NCBI RefSeq assembly: GCF_000447295.1
Contig: NZ_KE650771.1
Coordinates: forward strand, 6,696,642 to 6,729,908
Direction of reading: 5' to 3'
From: Fischerella sp. PCC 9431
Lineage (GTDB): Bacteria; Cyanobacteriota; Cyanobacteriia; Cyanobacteriales; Nostocaceae
DNA length: 33,267 bases
A program made the position numbers and the translations under genes. Shown here piece by piece: positions 18,801 to 28,176 of this stretch; positions within the stretch are counted from its first letter, which is position 1; each line of letters opens with the position of its first letter. The notes beneath the pieces were generated by a model. The model had not been told where the DNA came from. It saw only the letters and a list, made by a program, of their open reading frames with translations, and did not search any database.

Positions 18801-20117
18801 GTTGCTTATGTTATTTCTAACTTAGAGAGAAATTCTGCCCATTTACAGAAAGAATCAGCGGTTCTACCTGTAGAAGCAATTGAATTCCAAAAATTAGAAG
18901 GAGTGATAACTGATCCTGTAGAGCGTATTGAATTTAAGCTAAGACAACCAGGACTACAATCATTAAATCAAAATCACCTAACTGTAGAACTAATTAGACC
19001 AGAATTTAATCAGACTTTAACTCAAACTTATCTAAAACGCCAAAGTTATCGCCAAATGTTGGAGGAGCCAGTCCCATTTGAGCAATTCGGCCTCTTTTTG
19101 AGCTGTCTGATGCAGATGAAAGTCAATCACATTCCTTTACCAAAATATCGCTATCCCTCTGCTGGCAGTCTTTACCCTGTCCAAACTTACCTACTAATTA
19201 AACCAAATCGCGTAGAAAAACTGGAAGGTGGCATTTATTACTATCACCCAGCAGAACATCGTTTAGTATTGATAAAAGCTGTTACTAACATTAGTGAGAT
19301 TGAAGATAGCCTTTATAGTGGCTCAAATAAATCAATATTCGAGCAAGCAGCTTTTGCTTTATTTCTTATTGGGCAAATGGATGCAATTAATCCTATGTAT
19401 GGAGGATGGGCTAGAGATTTTTGTCTGTTAGAAGCCGGTTACATGAGTCAATTATTGATGGATACTGCACCAGATTATGAGGTTGGCTTATGTCCAATTG
19501 GACATTTAAATTTTGAAAAGCTAAGAAATTTATCTGGTTTATCATCATCAAAGCATATTGTTCTGCATAGTTTTATCGGCGGAAGAATTATCTTAGAGCA
19601 AACGAAACAGTGGTTGAGATCTACAGCTTCTCCAACTGATGAATCAGCATTAACTTCAGAGAAACTGAGTATTTATTTGCAGCAAAAACTACCTAGCTAT
19701 ATGGTGCCTTGTATCTATGTTTTTCTGGATAAGCTACCATTGACACCTAATGGCAAGATAGACCGCAAGTCTTTACCAATTCCAGATGCGGCTAGTTTAG
19801 AGTTGCCAGCAGCTTTTGTGGCTCCCTACACTGCTACTCAAAAAACTATAGTCGTTATCTGTGCTGATGTACTAGCTCTAGAAAAAATTGGCATACACGA
19901 TAACTTAATTATGCTGGGAGCAAATTCTCTACAAGCCACTCAAATTGTTGCTCGTTTGCGGAAAATATTTCCAGTGGAACTACCTCTGCGTCAATTGTGG
20001 GAGAGTCCTACTATAGCAGACTTAGCAGAATACATAGACATAGCTCTTTGGGCTACTTCAGATCAGCAAAATCGTAGTGATTTCAATAATTCTGAAAGAG
20101 AGGAAGGAGAAATATGA
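15867..20117 (+). CDS. NRPS module Cy-A(Cys)-Ox-PCP, thiazole-forming
   Basis: A protein of 1416 residues. Domains in order: TubC-type N-terminal docking domain (1-55); heterocyclisation domain (about 77-510) with D209-x4-D214 in SFDALVTD; adenylation domain (about 525-985, P-loop YTSGSTGVPKG 685-695); an McbC-like FMN oxidase inserted after A8 (about 1010-1255); A10 with K1297 (NGKIDRKSL); PCP with S1354. My reading of the specificity code is D-L-Y-N-F-S-L-I-W, one residue away from the usual cysteine code DLYNLSLIW. The module should therefore add cysteine, cyclise it to a thiazoline and oxidise it to a thiazole. ATGA overlaps with both neighbouring genes indicate translational coupling. 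The C-terminus is acidic, fitting docking to the next TubC-type domain. Confidence 0.93.
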   Translation: MNLNELLTELSKRNVKVWAEADNLRIRAPKEALTLDLRNSIVEHKVDLLRLLYESNFSMHDDALPAVLPVLDERYQPFPLTDIQYAYWVGRSGEFELSNVATHAYLELECNGLDLERLNCAWQQLIERHEMLRTVVLPDGTQKILTDVPLYQISVLDLLGEDPESIRFKTEEIRQQMSHQMLPTDKWPLFDIRVAHLSETFFRLYLSFDALVTDLGSLHLLFQEWSQLYQNPELVLPRLELSFRDYVLAEERLVGTQLYQRSQAYWFNRLDSLPPAPDLPLAKNPNSLKQPRFHRRTFWLNTEYWQKLKKYATDANLTPSGVLLAAYAEILTTWSKSPQFTIDLTLFNRLPLHPQVNQIVGDFTSVILLQIDNSTVNESFVSRAVRLQKQLWQDLDHRYVNGVHILRELARKKGNSPKAMMPVVFTSALGVGSLNSNSPGLSKFGEIVYGISQTPQVWLDHQVIEQDGGLLFNWDAVEDLFPPGMLDDMFNAYCNFLVQLATQEPVWHSMTRQLVPPEQLSQRVAINATKAPLSGEMLHTLFTRQVERCGDRCAIISPQHTLTYSELNKLAHQVAHQLRQLGASPNRLIAVVMEKGWEQVVAVLGILISGAAYLPIDPDLPIERQKYLLKQGEIQIVLTQSCVNVKLEWSSDIHRINIDTEKLTDHSPSTLESVQNPKDLAYVIYTSGSTGVPKGVMIDHQAAVNTILDINQYFQIGEQDCVLALSALNFDLSVYDIFGILAAGGTIVIPKATATRDPAHWIDLMTHYQVTLWNSVPALMQMLVEYIKLHPDKVPSSLRLTFLSGDWLPLNLPTQIKTLWSKAQVVSLGGATEASIWSIFYPIENISPEWKSIPYGRSLTNQSFYVFNELFEPCPIWVSGQLYIGGVGLAKGYWRDQEKTQNSFITHPRTKERLYKTGDLGRYLPDGNIEFLGREDFQVKVNGYRIELGEIEVALKQHPLITDAIVTAIEQGKEQKQLVAYVISNLERNSAHLQKESAVLPVEAIEFQKLEGVITDPVERIEFKLRQPGLQSLNQNHLTVELIRPEFNQTLTQTYLKRQSYRQMLEEPVPFEQFGLFLSCLMQMKVNHIPLPKYRYPSAGSLYPVQTYLLIKPNRVEKLEGGIYYYHPAEHRLVLIKAVTNISEIEDSLYSGSNKSIFEQAAFALFLIGQMDAINPMYGGWARDFCLLEAGYMSQLLMDTAPDYEVGLCPIGHLNFEKLRNLSGLSSSKHIVLHSFIGGRIILEQTKQWLRSTASPTDESALTSEKLSIYLQQKLPSYMVPCIYVFLDKLPLTPNGKIDRKSLPIPDAASLELPAAFVAPYTATQKTIVVICADVLALEKIGIHDNLIMLGANSLQATQIVARLRKIFPVELPLRQLWESPTIADLAEYIDIALWATSDQQNRSDFNNSEREEGEI

Positions 20118-23100
20118 AAACCGTTCCCGAGCTATTGTCATATATTCGTCAATTAGGTATAGATCTTTGGGTAGATGGTAACTCTTTGCGATATAGCGCA
20201 CCCAAGGAAGTAATGACACCGATTTTAAGTGCACAGTTAGCTGAACGCAAAAACGAAATTATTACCTTTCTTAATGGTTTCAAATCAGCATATACTTCTA
20301 CTTTTTTACCACTGCAACCGATTGCAAGAGATGGAAAAATTCCACTATCTTCTGCCCAACAGCGATTGTGGTTTCTAGAACAATTAGAGGGAGATGGTGT
20401 TCCTTATAATGAGTTGGGAGCGTTGAACATTGATGGCAGACTTAATATAGTGGCTTTAGAAGCAACTCTCAATGAAATAGTTCGGCGTCATGAAGTCTTA
20501 CGAACAATTTTTCCTAGTGTCAATGGGTCTCCCGTCTGTAAAATTTTCCCATTTCTAAAAATAGATTTGCCTATAGTAGATTTGCAGACTTTTTCAGAAG
20601 TCGAGCAGTTTACCAAAGTTCAACAATTAGCTGCTGAACTAGTCCAACATCCCTTTGATCTCGCCAATGATCCCTTGTTGAGATTTAGGCTACTGCGACT
20701 AGGAGAACGATCGCATGTGCTAATTTTAGTTATGCATCACATCGTTTTTGATGGTAGGTCAATCAATGTATTTTTCAACGAACTAGCAGTATTGTATGAG
20801 GCTTTTAGAAACAATCAAATCTCTCCCCTACCAGATTTGCCAGTTCAATATGCTGACTTTGCCGCATGGCAGCACCAATGGCTAACTGGTAAATTTTTAG
20901 AAAAACAGCTTAACTATTGGAAACAAAAGCTTGCCAACGCTCCTGCTTTGTTAAAACTCCCTACTGATCAACCACGACCTGCTGTTCAAACTTTTCGAGG
21001 AGCGCATCACAATTTTGCTCTACCTAAAAAACTAAGTGAAGCATTAGTTGCTTTAAGCAAGCGTAAAGAAGTTACCCTTTTTACAACATTAATAACAGCA
21101 TTCCAAATATTGCTTTACCGATATAGTGGGCAGGAAGATATTTTAGTTGGTACGCCTATTGCCAACTTAGATATTACTGACATTGAAGGATTGATTGGCT
21201 TTTTTGCTAATACTATAGTTGTACGCACTAAAATAACAAACAATATTAGCTTTGAACGGTTATTGGAACAAGTCCACGAGACACTTTTAGAAGCTCAGGC
21301 TCATAGAGATGCTCCTCTAGAGCACATAATAGAAGCTCTACAGCCACAAAGAAGCTTGAGTTACACTCCTCTATTTCAGGTACTATTCATTTTCCAGGAT
21401 ACTCCGATAACAGAGATTAATTTAAAAGATTTAACTTTTAGACCATTAGCAGTAGAAAGTGGTATTTCAAAGTTTGACATCAGTATATTATTGAATAATA
21501 CTGCTCAAGGTCTGACAGGATGGTGGGAATACAATGCAGATTTATTTAATGTAACCACCATAGAGCGGATAGCAAATAACTTTGAAACTTTACTTAAAAG
21601 TATTGTTACTGATTCTCATCAACTGGTTACACATCTGCCTTTGTTAAGTGAAACGGAACAGCAGTGGCTATTGGTAGAGCAAAATCGCACTCACGTAAGT
21701 TTACTACAGGAAAAGTATATTCACCAAAAATTTGAAGAGACTGTCAAGCGATCGCCTGAAAATATAGCAGTGATTTTTCAAGAGCAGCAGCTGACATATC
21801 AAGAGTTAAATAAGCGAGCCAATCAATTAGCACATTACTTGCAGAAACTAGGTGTGGGAGCAGATGTGCTTGTTGGCATCTGTATAGAACGTTCTGTTGA
21901 GATGGTGATAGGTCTTTTAGCAATTCTCAAAGCAGGTGGAGCTTATGTACCTTTAGATCCAGCCTATCCTAAGAATCGCTTGGCCTTCATGATCTCGAAT
22001 TCTCAATTGTCAGTACTCTTAACTCAACAAAAATTAGTGGCAGAACTGCCAGAAAATAAAGCACATTTGGTTTGCCTAGATACAAACTGGGAGACAATCT
22101 CTCTCGAAACAGAGGAAAATCCTTGTAGTAACTTGATGCCTGAAAACCTGGCATATGTGATTTACACTTCAGGATCTACTGGTCAGCCTAAAGGTGTAAT
22201 GGTTGAGCATGGTCAAGTTGTAAATTTCTTTACTGGAATGGATTTTCGCATTGGTAGTGATTCCCCCGGTACATGGTTGGCAGTTACAACTATTTCTTTT
22301 GATATCTCTGTCTTAGAGTTACTGTGGACACTAACCCGAGGTTTTCGAGTTGTTGTGCAGGCAGAGTATGATTTTTCTTTCTCATCTATAGAACAATACC
22401 CGGAAACAGCAAATAAAACAATGGAATTTAGCTTGTTTTATTTTGCCAGTGATGGTGAGAACGAATTGTCTCAAGATAAATATAAATTACTCATTGAAGG
22501 TGCAAAGTTTGCAGATAAGCATAGCTTTTCAGCAATTTGGACTCCTGAACGTCACTTTCATGCTTTTGGAGGTTTGTTTCCTAATTCTGCAGTAACAAGT
22601 GCAGCCATTGCAGCAGTCACAGAGCACATTCAAATTCGAGCAGGCAGTGTTGTTTTACCACTGCATAATCCAATTCGGATTGCTGAAGAATGGGCCGTAG
22701 TTGACAACTTATCAAATGGTAGAGTAGGCATATCATTTGCTACAGGCTGGCATGCTAATGATTTTGTACTTGCGCCAGAAAATTATACACATAGAAAGCA
22801 AATTCTACTACATGGACTCGAAACAGTTCGTCAACTTTGGCGGGGCGAGTTGGTTGAACTTCAAGATGGTAATGCAAAAAATATAAAGATTACAACATTT
22901 CCACGTCCAATCCAACGGGAACTTCCAATTTGGATTACAGCTGCATTTAATTCAGATACATTTCGATTAGCAGGAGAAATTGGTGTTAATGTACTTACGC
23001 ACCTACTAGGTCAAAGTATTGAACAGCTGGCAGAAAAAATCGCCATTTACAGAGATGCTTGGCAAAAACACGGTCACGATCCTAAAGGTGGACACGTTAC

Positions 23101-26100
23101 CCTGATGATACATACTTTTATAGGTGAAGATAAAGAGTTTGTCCGTGAAAAAGTACGCCAGCCATTCTGTAATTACTTAAGAAGCTCTATCGATCTGGTA
23201 AAAAATCTTGCCAAAAGCTTAAATTTAGATATTGATTCAGAAGAGTTTACTGAAGAAGACATGGAAACTCTTTTGACACATGGCTTTGAGCGTTACTTTG
23301 AAAGTAGTGGACTTTTTGGAACACCAGAGACATGCTTGGATCTGATCCAGCAGTTAAAGCGTATAGGAGTTAATGAAGTAGGATGTTTGATTGATTTTGG
23401 TCTAGATTTTGATTCCGTTATATCTGGTCTTCACTATATAGATAAACTCAAGGAACTCAGTAATAGAAAACAAGAAATAGATAAACAAAATTACTCTTTA
23501 CCTGCACTAATTTTTAGACACAATGTTACCCACTTGCAGTGTACACCATCTTTGATCAGGATGTTAATCCTGAATTCAGGTACACTCAAACCTCTACAGT
23601 CACTTAAGAAACTCATGTTAGGAGGTGAAGCTCTTTCGGTTGAACTTGCTAATCATCTCAATCAAGTTATTTCAGGACAAGTTCTCAATATGTATGGACC
23701 AACTGAAGCCACTGTCTGGTCTACAACTTATACTGTTGGCCTATCCGAAAAAAGTATTCCCATAGGTAAATCTATTGCCAATGTTAGTACATATGTTCTA
23801 GATAAATATTACCAACCTGTACCCATTGGAGTATTTGGTGAGTTATTTATTGGTGGGCTAGGTGTTGCCCGAGGGTATCTAAATAAACCTGAGTTAACTG
23901 CTCAAAAGTTCATCCCCGACCAATTTAGTAAAGACCCGAAAGCACGAATGTATAAAACAGGGGATTTAGTTCGTTATCTACCAGACGGTAACATCGAATT
24001 TGTAGGTCGTATTGACCAGCAAGTTAAAATTCGCGGTTTTCGGATTGAACTGGGAGAAATTGAAACAATTTTAGAACAACATCCATCTGTGCGAGATGCG
24101 GTAGTATTAGCTAGAGAAGACTCATCTGAAGACAAGCAATTAGTAGCTTACTTTGTTCCTAAACCAATTTCTGATAGCTTAGGTGATTCAAATGGAAAAG
24201 AATTACTAAAGCGACAAATATCGCAGTGGTACTTACTTTGGAATCAAACCTATGAAAGCGCAGCTACAAATCAAGATACAAATTTGAAATTTGCTGGCTG
24301 GAATAGTAGTTATACAGGTCAGCCTATACCAATACAGGAAATGCATGAGTGGGTAGATGTTACAGTCAGACGTATTTTATCTTTAAAGCCGAATCGTGTT
24401 TTAGAAATTGGTTGTGGTTATGGTTTACTATTATTGCAAATAGCTCCTTATTGCACTCAATATTGGGGAACAGATTTCTCAGAAGCAGCTATTAACTATA
24501 TTCAGCAACAACTATCCATTCAATTTTCCTCTTTGTCCCAGATTAAACTATTTCAGAGAAGAGCAGACAATTTTGATAAAATAGAAACAGAGCAATTTGA
24601 TACTATAATTATTAATTCTGTTGTTCAGTATTTCCCTAGCATTGATTATCTAATAGAAGTATTAGAAAGTGCTATTAAGGTAATTAAACCTGGTGGATTT
24701 ATTTTTGTAGGAGATGTTCGTAGTTTAACACTATTACAAGCTTTTCATCTATCTGTTGAACTTTATAAAGCTTCTGACTCTTCGTTGACAAGTGAGTTAC
24801 TATCACAAGTCCAAAAAAATATGCTTCAAGAGCAAGAACTAGTGATAGATCCAGAATTTTTCTTTGCCTTCAAGCAAAAAAATCGTAATATTACCCATAT
24901 TCAAATTGAGCCTAAAAGAGGAAATTATAATAATGAAATGAGTAAATTTCGTTATGATGTTATTCTTCATGTGGGAACCGAAAATATTGATTCCAGTTCA
25001 GATTTTATTTGGTTGGACTGGCAAAATCAAAACTTAACTCTCGATTCTGTAAGTGAAATTATCAAATCGACTCAACCAAAGATCTTTGGACTGCGCCGAG
25101 TAACTAACTCACGCTTGCAAGCAGAAGTTAAGGCTTTAGAGTTATTGTCTAATGATCAAGTACCTAAAATGGTAGGTGATTTTCGACCTATGTTAAAAGA
25201 TGTGGTTGAGAAGATTCAAGAGTTTGGAGTTTTACCAGAAGAACTTTCAAATTTAGGAAATAGATTTTCTTATTCTATTGATATTAGTTGGTTAAATAAT
25301 TATCAAGATGGAAGTTACGATGTAGTATTCAAGCATATTCAATGTGAAGACAAGAGAGATAACTGTTGTTATTTTTTGCAGGAAAAAAAAGAATTAAAAC
25401 CGTGGAAAGATTACACCAATAATCCTTTGCGAAAGCAAGAAATAAGTCATTTAATTCCAGATCTACGAGATTATTTAAACTCTCATCTACCTGAGTATAT
25501 GGTGCCAACAGTTCTGATGACGCTGGAAGAAATGCCATTAACTCCTAGTGGAAAAATAGACCGCGATACCCTTGCTAAACTGGATATTAAGAGAAGCGAT
25601 CTAATCAACGAATATATACCACCGCGTAATACTCTAGAGTTACAACTAGTAAAAATTTGGGAAGAGGTATTAAATATTAATTCTATAGGAATTCGCGATA
25701 ATTTTTTCTCCTTGGGAGGGCATTCTCTTTTAGCTGTACGTTTAATCGCCCTAATCCAAAAGCAGTTTGGTAAAAATTTACCACTTGCGACCTTCTTTCA
25801 AGGTCCAACTGTTGAGAACTTAGCGAATATTATCCAGCTACAAATAAATTCTTTTACCTCTTCAAACTTAGTTGCTATTCAAAGTAGTGGAAATAGAATT
25901 CCTTTCTTCTGTGTTCATCCAATTGCTGGCAATGTTCTTTGTTATGGAGAGTTAGCTCAACACTTAGGTAACGAACAACCTTTTTATGGTTTACAATCCA
26001 TAGGTTTGAATGAAGACCAGGAACCCTTAACAGAAATTGAGAATATGGCTGACCAATACATTCAAGAAATACAGAAAATTCAGTCTCAAGGCCCATATCA

Positions 26101-26680
26101 ACTTGGAGGTTGGTCTTTTGGGGGTCTCGTAGCTTTTGAAATGGCTCAACGTCTTCAAAAGCAAGGTCAGCAAATATCTCTATTAGTCTTAATGGATACT
26201 AAATATCCAGTTCTCAAATCTGATAAACAAGACAATGATGAAACTACTTATCTTAATCAATTCATCATGCACATAGAAGGCATTTATGGAAAAAAATTGC
26301 TAATTCAACATAATATCTTTCAAAAACTTGAACTAAATGAGAAGTTAAATTATCTATGGAAGAAAGTAAAAAATATTGAGATTTATTCTTCAATAACTAC
26401 AGAGAGAGATTTTCATCAAATCTTCAATATTTTTAAATCTAATTCCCTTGCTGAACAGTCCTATATACCTCAAATATATCCAGGTAAAATTACTTTTTTT
26501 CAAGCTAAAGAACGAGATTTACGTATAGAAAAAGATTTAAGCTTAAATTGGAGAAAATTAGCAGTGAAAGGTATGGATACTTATGAAGTTTCTGGTAACC
26601 ACTTTACTTTACTAAAGAAACCATATGTTCAAATAATAGCTCAACTATTGAGAGAATTCCTGAATAAAGAATCGATTTAA
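20114..26680 (+). CDS. Terminal NRPS module C-A(Gly)-PCP-TE with nested monooxygenase and methyltransferase
   Basis: A protein of 2188 residues: TubC-type docking domain (1-55); condensation domain (about 65-510, H208-H209-x3-D213-G); A domain, first part (about 525-752); luciferase-like flavin monooxygenase (about 765-1120) inserted between A4 and A5; A domain, second part (about 1125-1345); methyltransferase (about 1370-1760, SAM motif VLEIGCGYG) inserted after A8; A10 with K1814; PCP with S1871; thioesterase (about 1925-2185) with S2001 (GWSFGG), D2028 and H2163. The code I read, D-I-L-Q-M-G-M-V-W, is close to glycine codes (DILQLGLxW). In myxothiazol-type pathways a monooxygenase-containing glycine module yields a terminal amide by alpha-hydroxylation and cleavage. 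Here an N-methyl amide, or a kept hydroxy-sarcosine, is possible (inference). AAGGAG precedes ATG 20114. Confidence 0.93.
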   Translation: MKTVPELLSYIRQLGIDLWVDGNSLRYSAPKEVMTPILSAQLAERKNEIITFLNGFKSAYTSTFLPLQPIARDGKIPLSSAQQRLWFLEQLEGDGVPYNELGALNIDGRLNIVALEATLNEIVRRHEVLRTIFPSVNGSPVCKIFPFLKIDLPIVDLQTFSEVEQFTKVQQLAAELVQHPFDLANDPLLRFRLLRLGERSHVLILVMHHIVFDGRSINVFFNELAVLYEAFRNNQISPLPDLPVQYADFAAWQHQWLTGKFLEKQLNYWKQKLANAPALLKLPTDQPRPAVQTFRGAHHNFALPKKLSEALVALSKRKEVTLFTTLITAFQILLYRYSGQEDILVGTPIANLDITDIEGLIGFFANTIVVRTKITNNISFERLLEQVHETLLEAQAHRDAPLEHIIEALQPQRSLSYTPLFQVLFIFQDTPITEINLKDLTFRPLAVESGISKFDISILLNNTAQGLTGWWEYNADLFNVTTIERIANNFETLLKSIVTDSHQLVTHLPLLSETEQQWLLVEQNRTHVSLLQEKYIHQKFEETVKRSPENIAVIFQEQQLTYQELNKRANQLAHYLQKLGVGADVLVGICIERSVEMVIGLLAILKAGGAYVPLDPAYPKNRLAFMISNSQLSVLLTQQKLVAELPENKAHLVCLDTNWETISLETEENPCSNLMPENLAYVIYTSGSTGQPKGVMVEHGQVVNFFTGMDFRIGSDSPGTWLAVTTISFDISVLELLWTLTRGFRVVVQAEYDFSFSSIEQYPETANKTMEFSLFYFASDGENELSQDKYKLLIEGAKFADKHSFSAIWTPERHFHAFGGLFPNSAVTSAAIAAVTEHIQIRAGSVVLPLHNPIRIAEEWAVVDNLSNGRVGISFATGWHANDFVLAPENYTHRKQILLHGLETVRQLWRGELVELQDGNAKNIKITTFPRPIQRELPIWITAAFNSDTFRLAGEIGVNVLTHLLGQSIEQLAEKIAIYRDAWQKHGHDPKGGHVTLMIHTFIGEDKEFVREKVRQPFCNYLRSSIDLVKNLAKSLNLDIDSEEFTEEDMETLLTHGFERYFESSGLFGTPETCLDLIQQLKRIGVNEVGCLIDFGLDFDSVISGLHYIDKLKELSNRKQEIDKQNYSLPALIFRHNVTHLQCTPSLIRMLILNSGTLKPLQSLKKLMLGGEALSVELANHLNQVISGQVLNMYGPTEATVWSTTYTVGLSEKSIPIGKSIANVSTYVLDKYYQPVPIGVFGELFIGGLGVARGYLNKPELTAQKFIPDQFSKDPKARMYKTGDLVRYLPDGNIEFVGRIDQQVKIRGFRIELGEIETILEQHPSVRDAVVLAREDSSEDKQLVAYFVPKPISDSLGDSNGKELLKRQISQWYLLWNQTYESAATNQDTNLKFAGWNSSYTGQPIPIQEMHEWVDVTVRRILSLKPNRVLEIGCGYGLLLLQIAPYCTQYWGTDFSEAAINYIQQQLSIQFSSLSQIKLFQRRADNFDKIETEQFDTIIINSVVQYFPSIDYLIEVLESAIKVIKPGGFIFVGDVRSLTLLQAFHLSVELYKASDSSLTSELLSQVQKNMLQEQELVIDPEFFFAFKQKNRNITHIQIEPKRGNYNNEMSKFRYDVILHVGTENIDSSSDFIWLDWQNQNLTLDSVSEIIKSTQPKIFGLRRVTNSRLQAEVKALELLSNDQVPKMVGDFRPMLKDVVEKIQEFGVLPEELSNLGNRFSYSIDISWLNNYQDGSYDVVFKHIQCEDKRDNCCYFLQEKKELKPWKDYTNNPLRKQEISHLIPDLRDYLNSHLPEYMVPTVLMTLEEMPLTPSGKIDRDTLAKLDIKRSDLINEYIPPRNTLELQLVKIWEEVLNINSIGIRDNFFSLGGHSLLAVRLIALIQKQFGKNLPLATFFQGPTVENLANIIQLQINSFTSSNLVAIQSSGNRIPFFCVHPIAGNVLCYGELAQHLGNEQPFYGLQSIGLNEDQEPLTEIENMADQYIQEIQKIQSQGPYQLGGWSFGGLVAFEMAQRLQKQGQQISLLVLMDTKYPVLKSDKQDNDETTYLNQFIMHIEGIYGKKLLIQHNIFQKLELNEKLNYLWKKVKNIEIYSSITTERDFHQIFNIFKSNSLAEQSYIPQIYPGKITFFQAKERDLRIEKDLSLNWRKLAVKGMDTYEVSGNHFTLLKKPYVQIIAQLLREFLNKESI

Positions 26681-26695
26681 AAACTTGTGCTAATC
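26680..26695. repeat. 16-base motif directly after a stop codon (copy 1)
   Basis: AAAACTTGTGCTAATC begins at the last base of the NRPS stop codon. It matches 28175-28190, after the next gene, at 15 of 16 bases. Confidence 0.5.
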
Positions 26696-26853
26696 ATGAA
26701 ACAGTTATCAAACTGAAGTTGTACCAACTTTTGTAATACCTGCCACAGTTTAGTCATAACTTATCAGAGCAATAATCCTGTATCTTTACAGAGCAAGTAA
26801 GCTCTGCTGTTCCTATAAAAAATGCAACGTCAACTTTCCATTGAGTAACAAAA

Positions 26854-28176
26854 ATGGCTATAACCACCGTAAAAAATGAAACACCCCAAGGTAATAGTAT
26901 GATGCAGAAAACGATACAAACAAGATTTCGCGCTCTCAAAGCCCTCATTATACTGACTATCTATGTTATTTATGAGGTAATTTTTGTACATAAATTATTT
27001 GTACATACTTTTTTTCGCTCATCAATTTCTGATGTACCACCACCAATTAAATTAAATATTGGCTATTGGAATAAATTGCAATTTAAAGCCATTATATTAA
27101 TGCGTTACTTGTTGAAAGATCAATTTTGGGGACAGCAATGGTTGAAGCGCATCCATGACCAAATTTTAAATAACCTCAATAAGCAAAACATTGAGGTGTC
27201 AAAACTCAATATGCCAATTCCTACTTTAAAACCAAAGGAAATTTCAGCTCAAGAGTTTTGTAACACATATGTGAAAACTAACACTCCAGTGATTATTAAA
27301 GGTGGTGCTAAACATAGCTTTGCCTACCATAACTGGACTATGGAAACGTTTCAAGAGCGTTTTGGTGACTTTAAAGTTAATATCGCTAAACAGACCATAG
27401 ATGAACATAATGTTAGTACGTTCCAACCTGAAATTGTTACGCTTCAAGATGTAATTGATAATAGAGAAAGCAAAGAAAATCTCTATATTGCATTCTGTGC
27501 AGAAATCTTCACTGCTTATCCAGAGTTAGTGAATGAATTAGGCTGTTTAGAGTTTAGAAAACATATGGGTGGTAAATATACTTTATTTGGTGGAGCACAA
27601 TTATTTTTAGGAACGAAAGCCTCAACTGGTACCCATGCTCATTGTGCTAATTCTAATAATTTATTTTTCCAAATCTGCGGTAAGAAAAAGTGGACATTTG
27701 TGCATCCAGACTATTTGTGGCTGATGTATCCAATGCTTGATCGCTTCTTTCTATTTTGTGCTTCCTTTATTAAACAAGATTATGACCAAACTTATCTTGA
27801 GCAGTATGCACCATTACAAAAGTATTGTCCTAAATATGAAGCAATCTTAGAACCAGGAGATATTCTCCTCAATCCACCTTGGCAATGGCACGCTATTGAA
27901 AACCTTACTGAGGAAACTATTGCTATTGCCACTCGCTGGGCTGACACAATAGGGCAAAAACGTGCCAATACATTTTTTGAATTCATGCAGTTGTTTTCAC
28001 TACATATGTGGAGGATGAAATTTGGTGCGTTAAAGAAAGCTCCAAATGCAGTAGGTTTATTCGACGAAAATACGGGTGATTTGGTCAAGAGTTCTGATGA
28101 TTTTGTTGGATTAGGGAAAGAAGATAGAATCATAGCCTGGGAGCTTGATAAATGGCCCAAAGAATACCAATTTTAA
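26854..28176 (+). CDS. JmjC/cupin-like iron protein with HxA in place of HxD
   Basis: The protein has 440 residues: a hydrophobic N-terminal segment (about 30-50, a likely membrane anchor) and a cupin_8/JmjC-type domain (about 125-360). The family uses Fe(II) and 2-oxoglutarate and binds iron through HxD...H. Anchoring on the conserved NxxxQxxGxKxW string (N269, Q273, G276, W280), the first ligand is H263, and the position two later, normally Asp, is A265 (codon GCT at 27646-27648). The distal His is H346 (PPWQWHAIENL). HxA is the pattern of Fe/2OG halogenases, so halogenation is possible; loss of activity, or use of H261 as a ligand, is also possible. ATG 26854 is kept as the start, but ATG 26899 has a better ribosome site (AAGG, 7 bases away). 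Confidence 0.8.
   Translation: MAITTVKNETPQGNSMMQKTIQTRFRALKALIILTIYVIYEVIFVHKLFVHTFFRSSISDVPPPIKLNIGYWNKLQFKAIILMRYLLKDQFWGQQWLKRIHDQILNNLNKQNIEVSKLNMPIPTLKPKEISAQEFCNTYVKTNTPVIIKGGAKHSFAYHNWTMETFQERFGDFKVNIAKQTIDEHNVSTFQPEIVTLQDVIDNRESKENLYIAFCAEIFTAYPELVNELGCLEFRKHMGGKYTLFGGAQLFLGTKASTGTHAHCANSNNLFFQICGKKKWTFVHPDYLWLMYPMLDRFFLFCASFIKQDYDQTYLEQYAPLQKYCPKYEAILEPGDILLNPPWQWHAIENLTEETIAIATRWADTIGQKRANTFFEFMQLFSLHMWRMKFGALKKAPNAVGLFDENTGDLVKSSDDFVGLGKEDRIIAWELDKWPKEYQF

Noticed and set aside
27634-27642. HAH (H261-A-H263) read as a plain HxH variant of the HxD motif
   Set aside because: The spacing to the conserved N-x3-Q-x2-G-x3-W string places H263 as the first ligand and A265 at the Asp site; HxH is kept only as an alternative.
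27792-28160. A 122-codon open frame on the minus strand inside the JmjC gene
   Set aside because: It lies fully antisense to a well-supported gene, has no family resemblance and no ribosome site of note.
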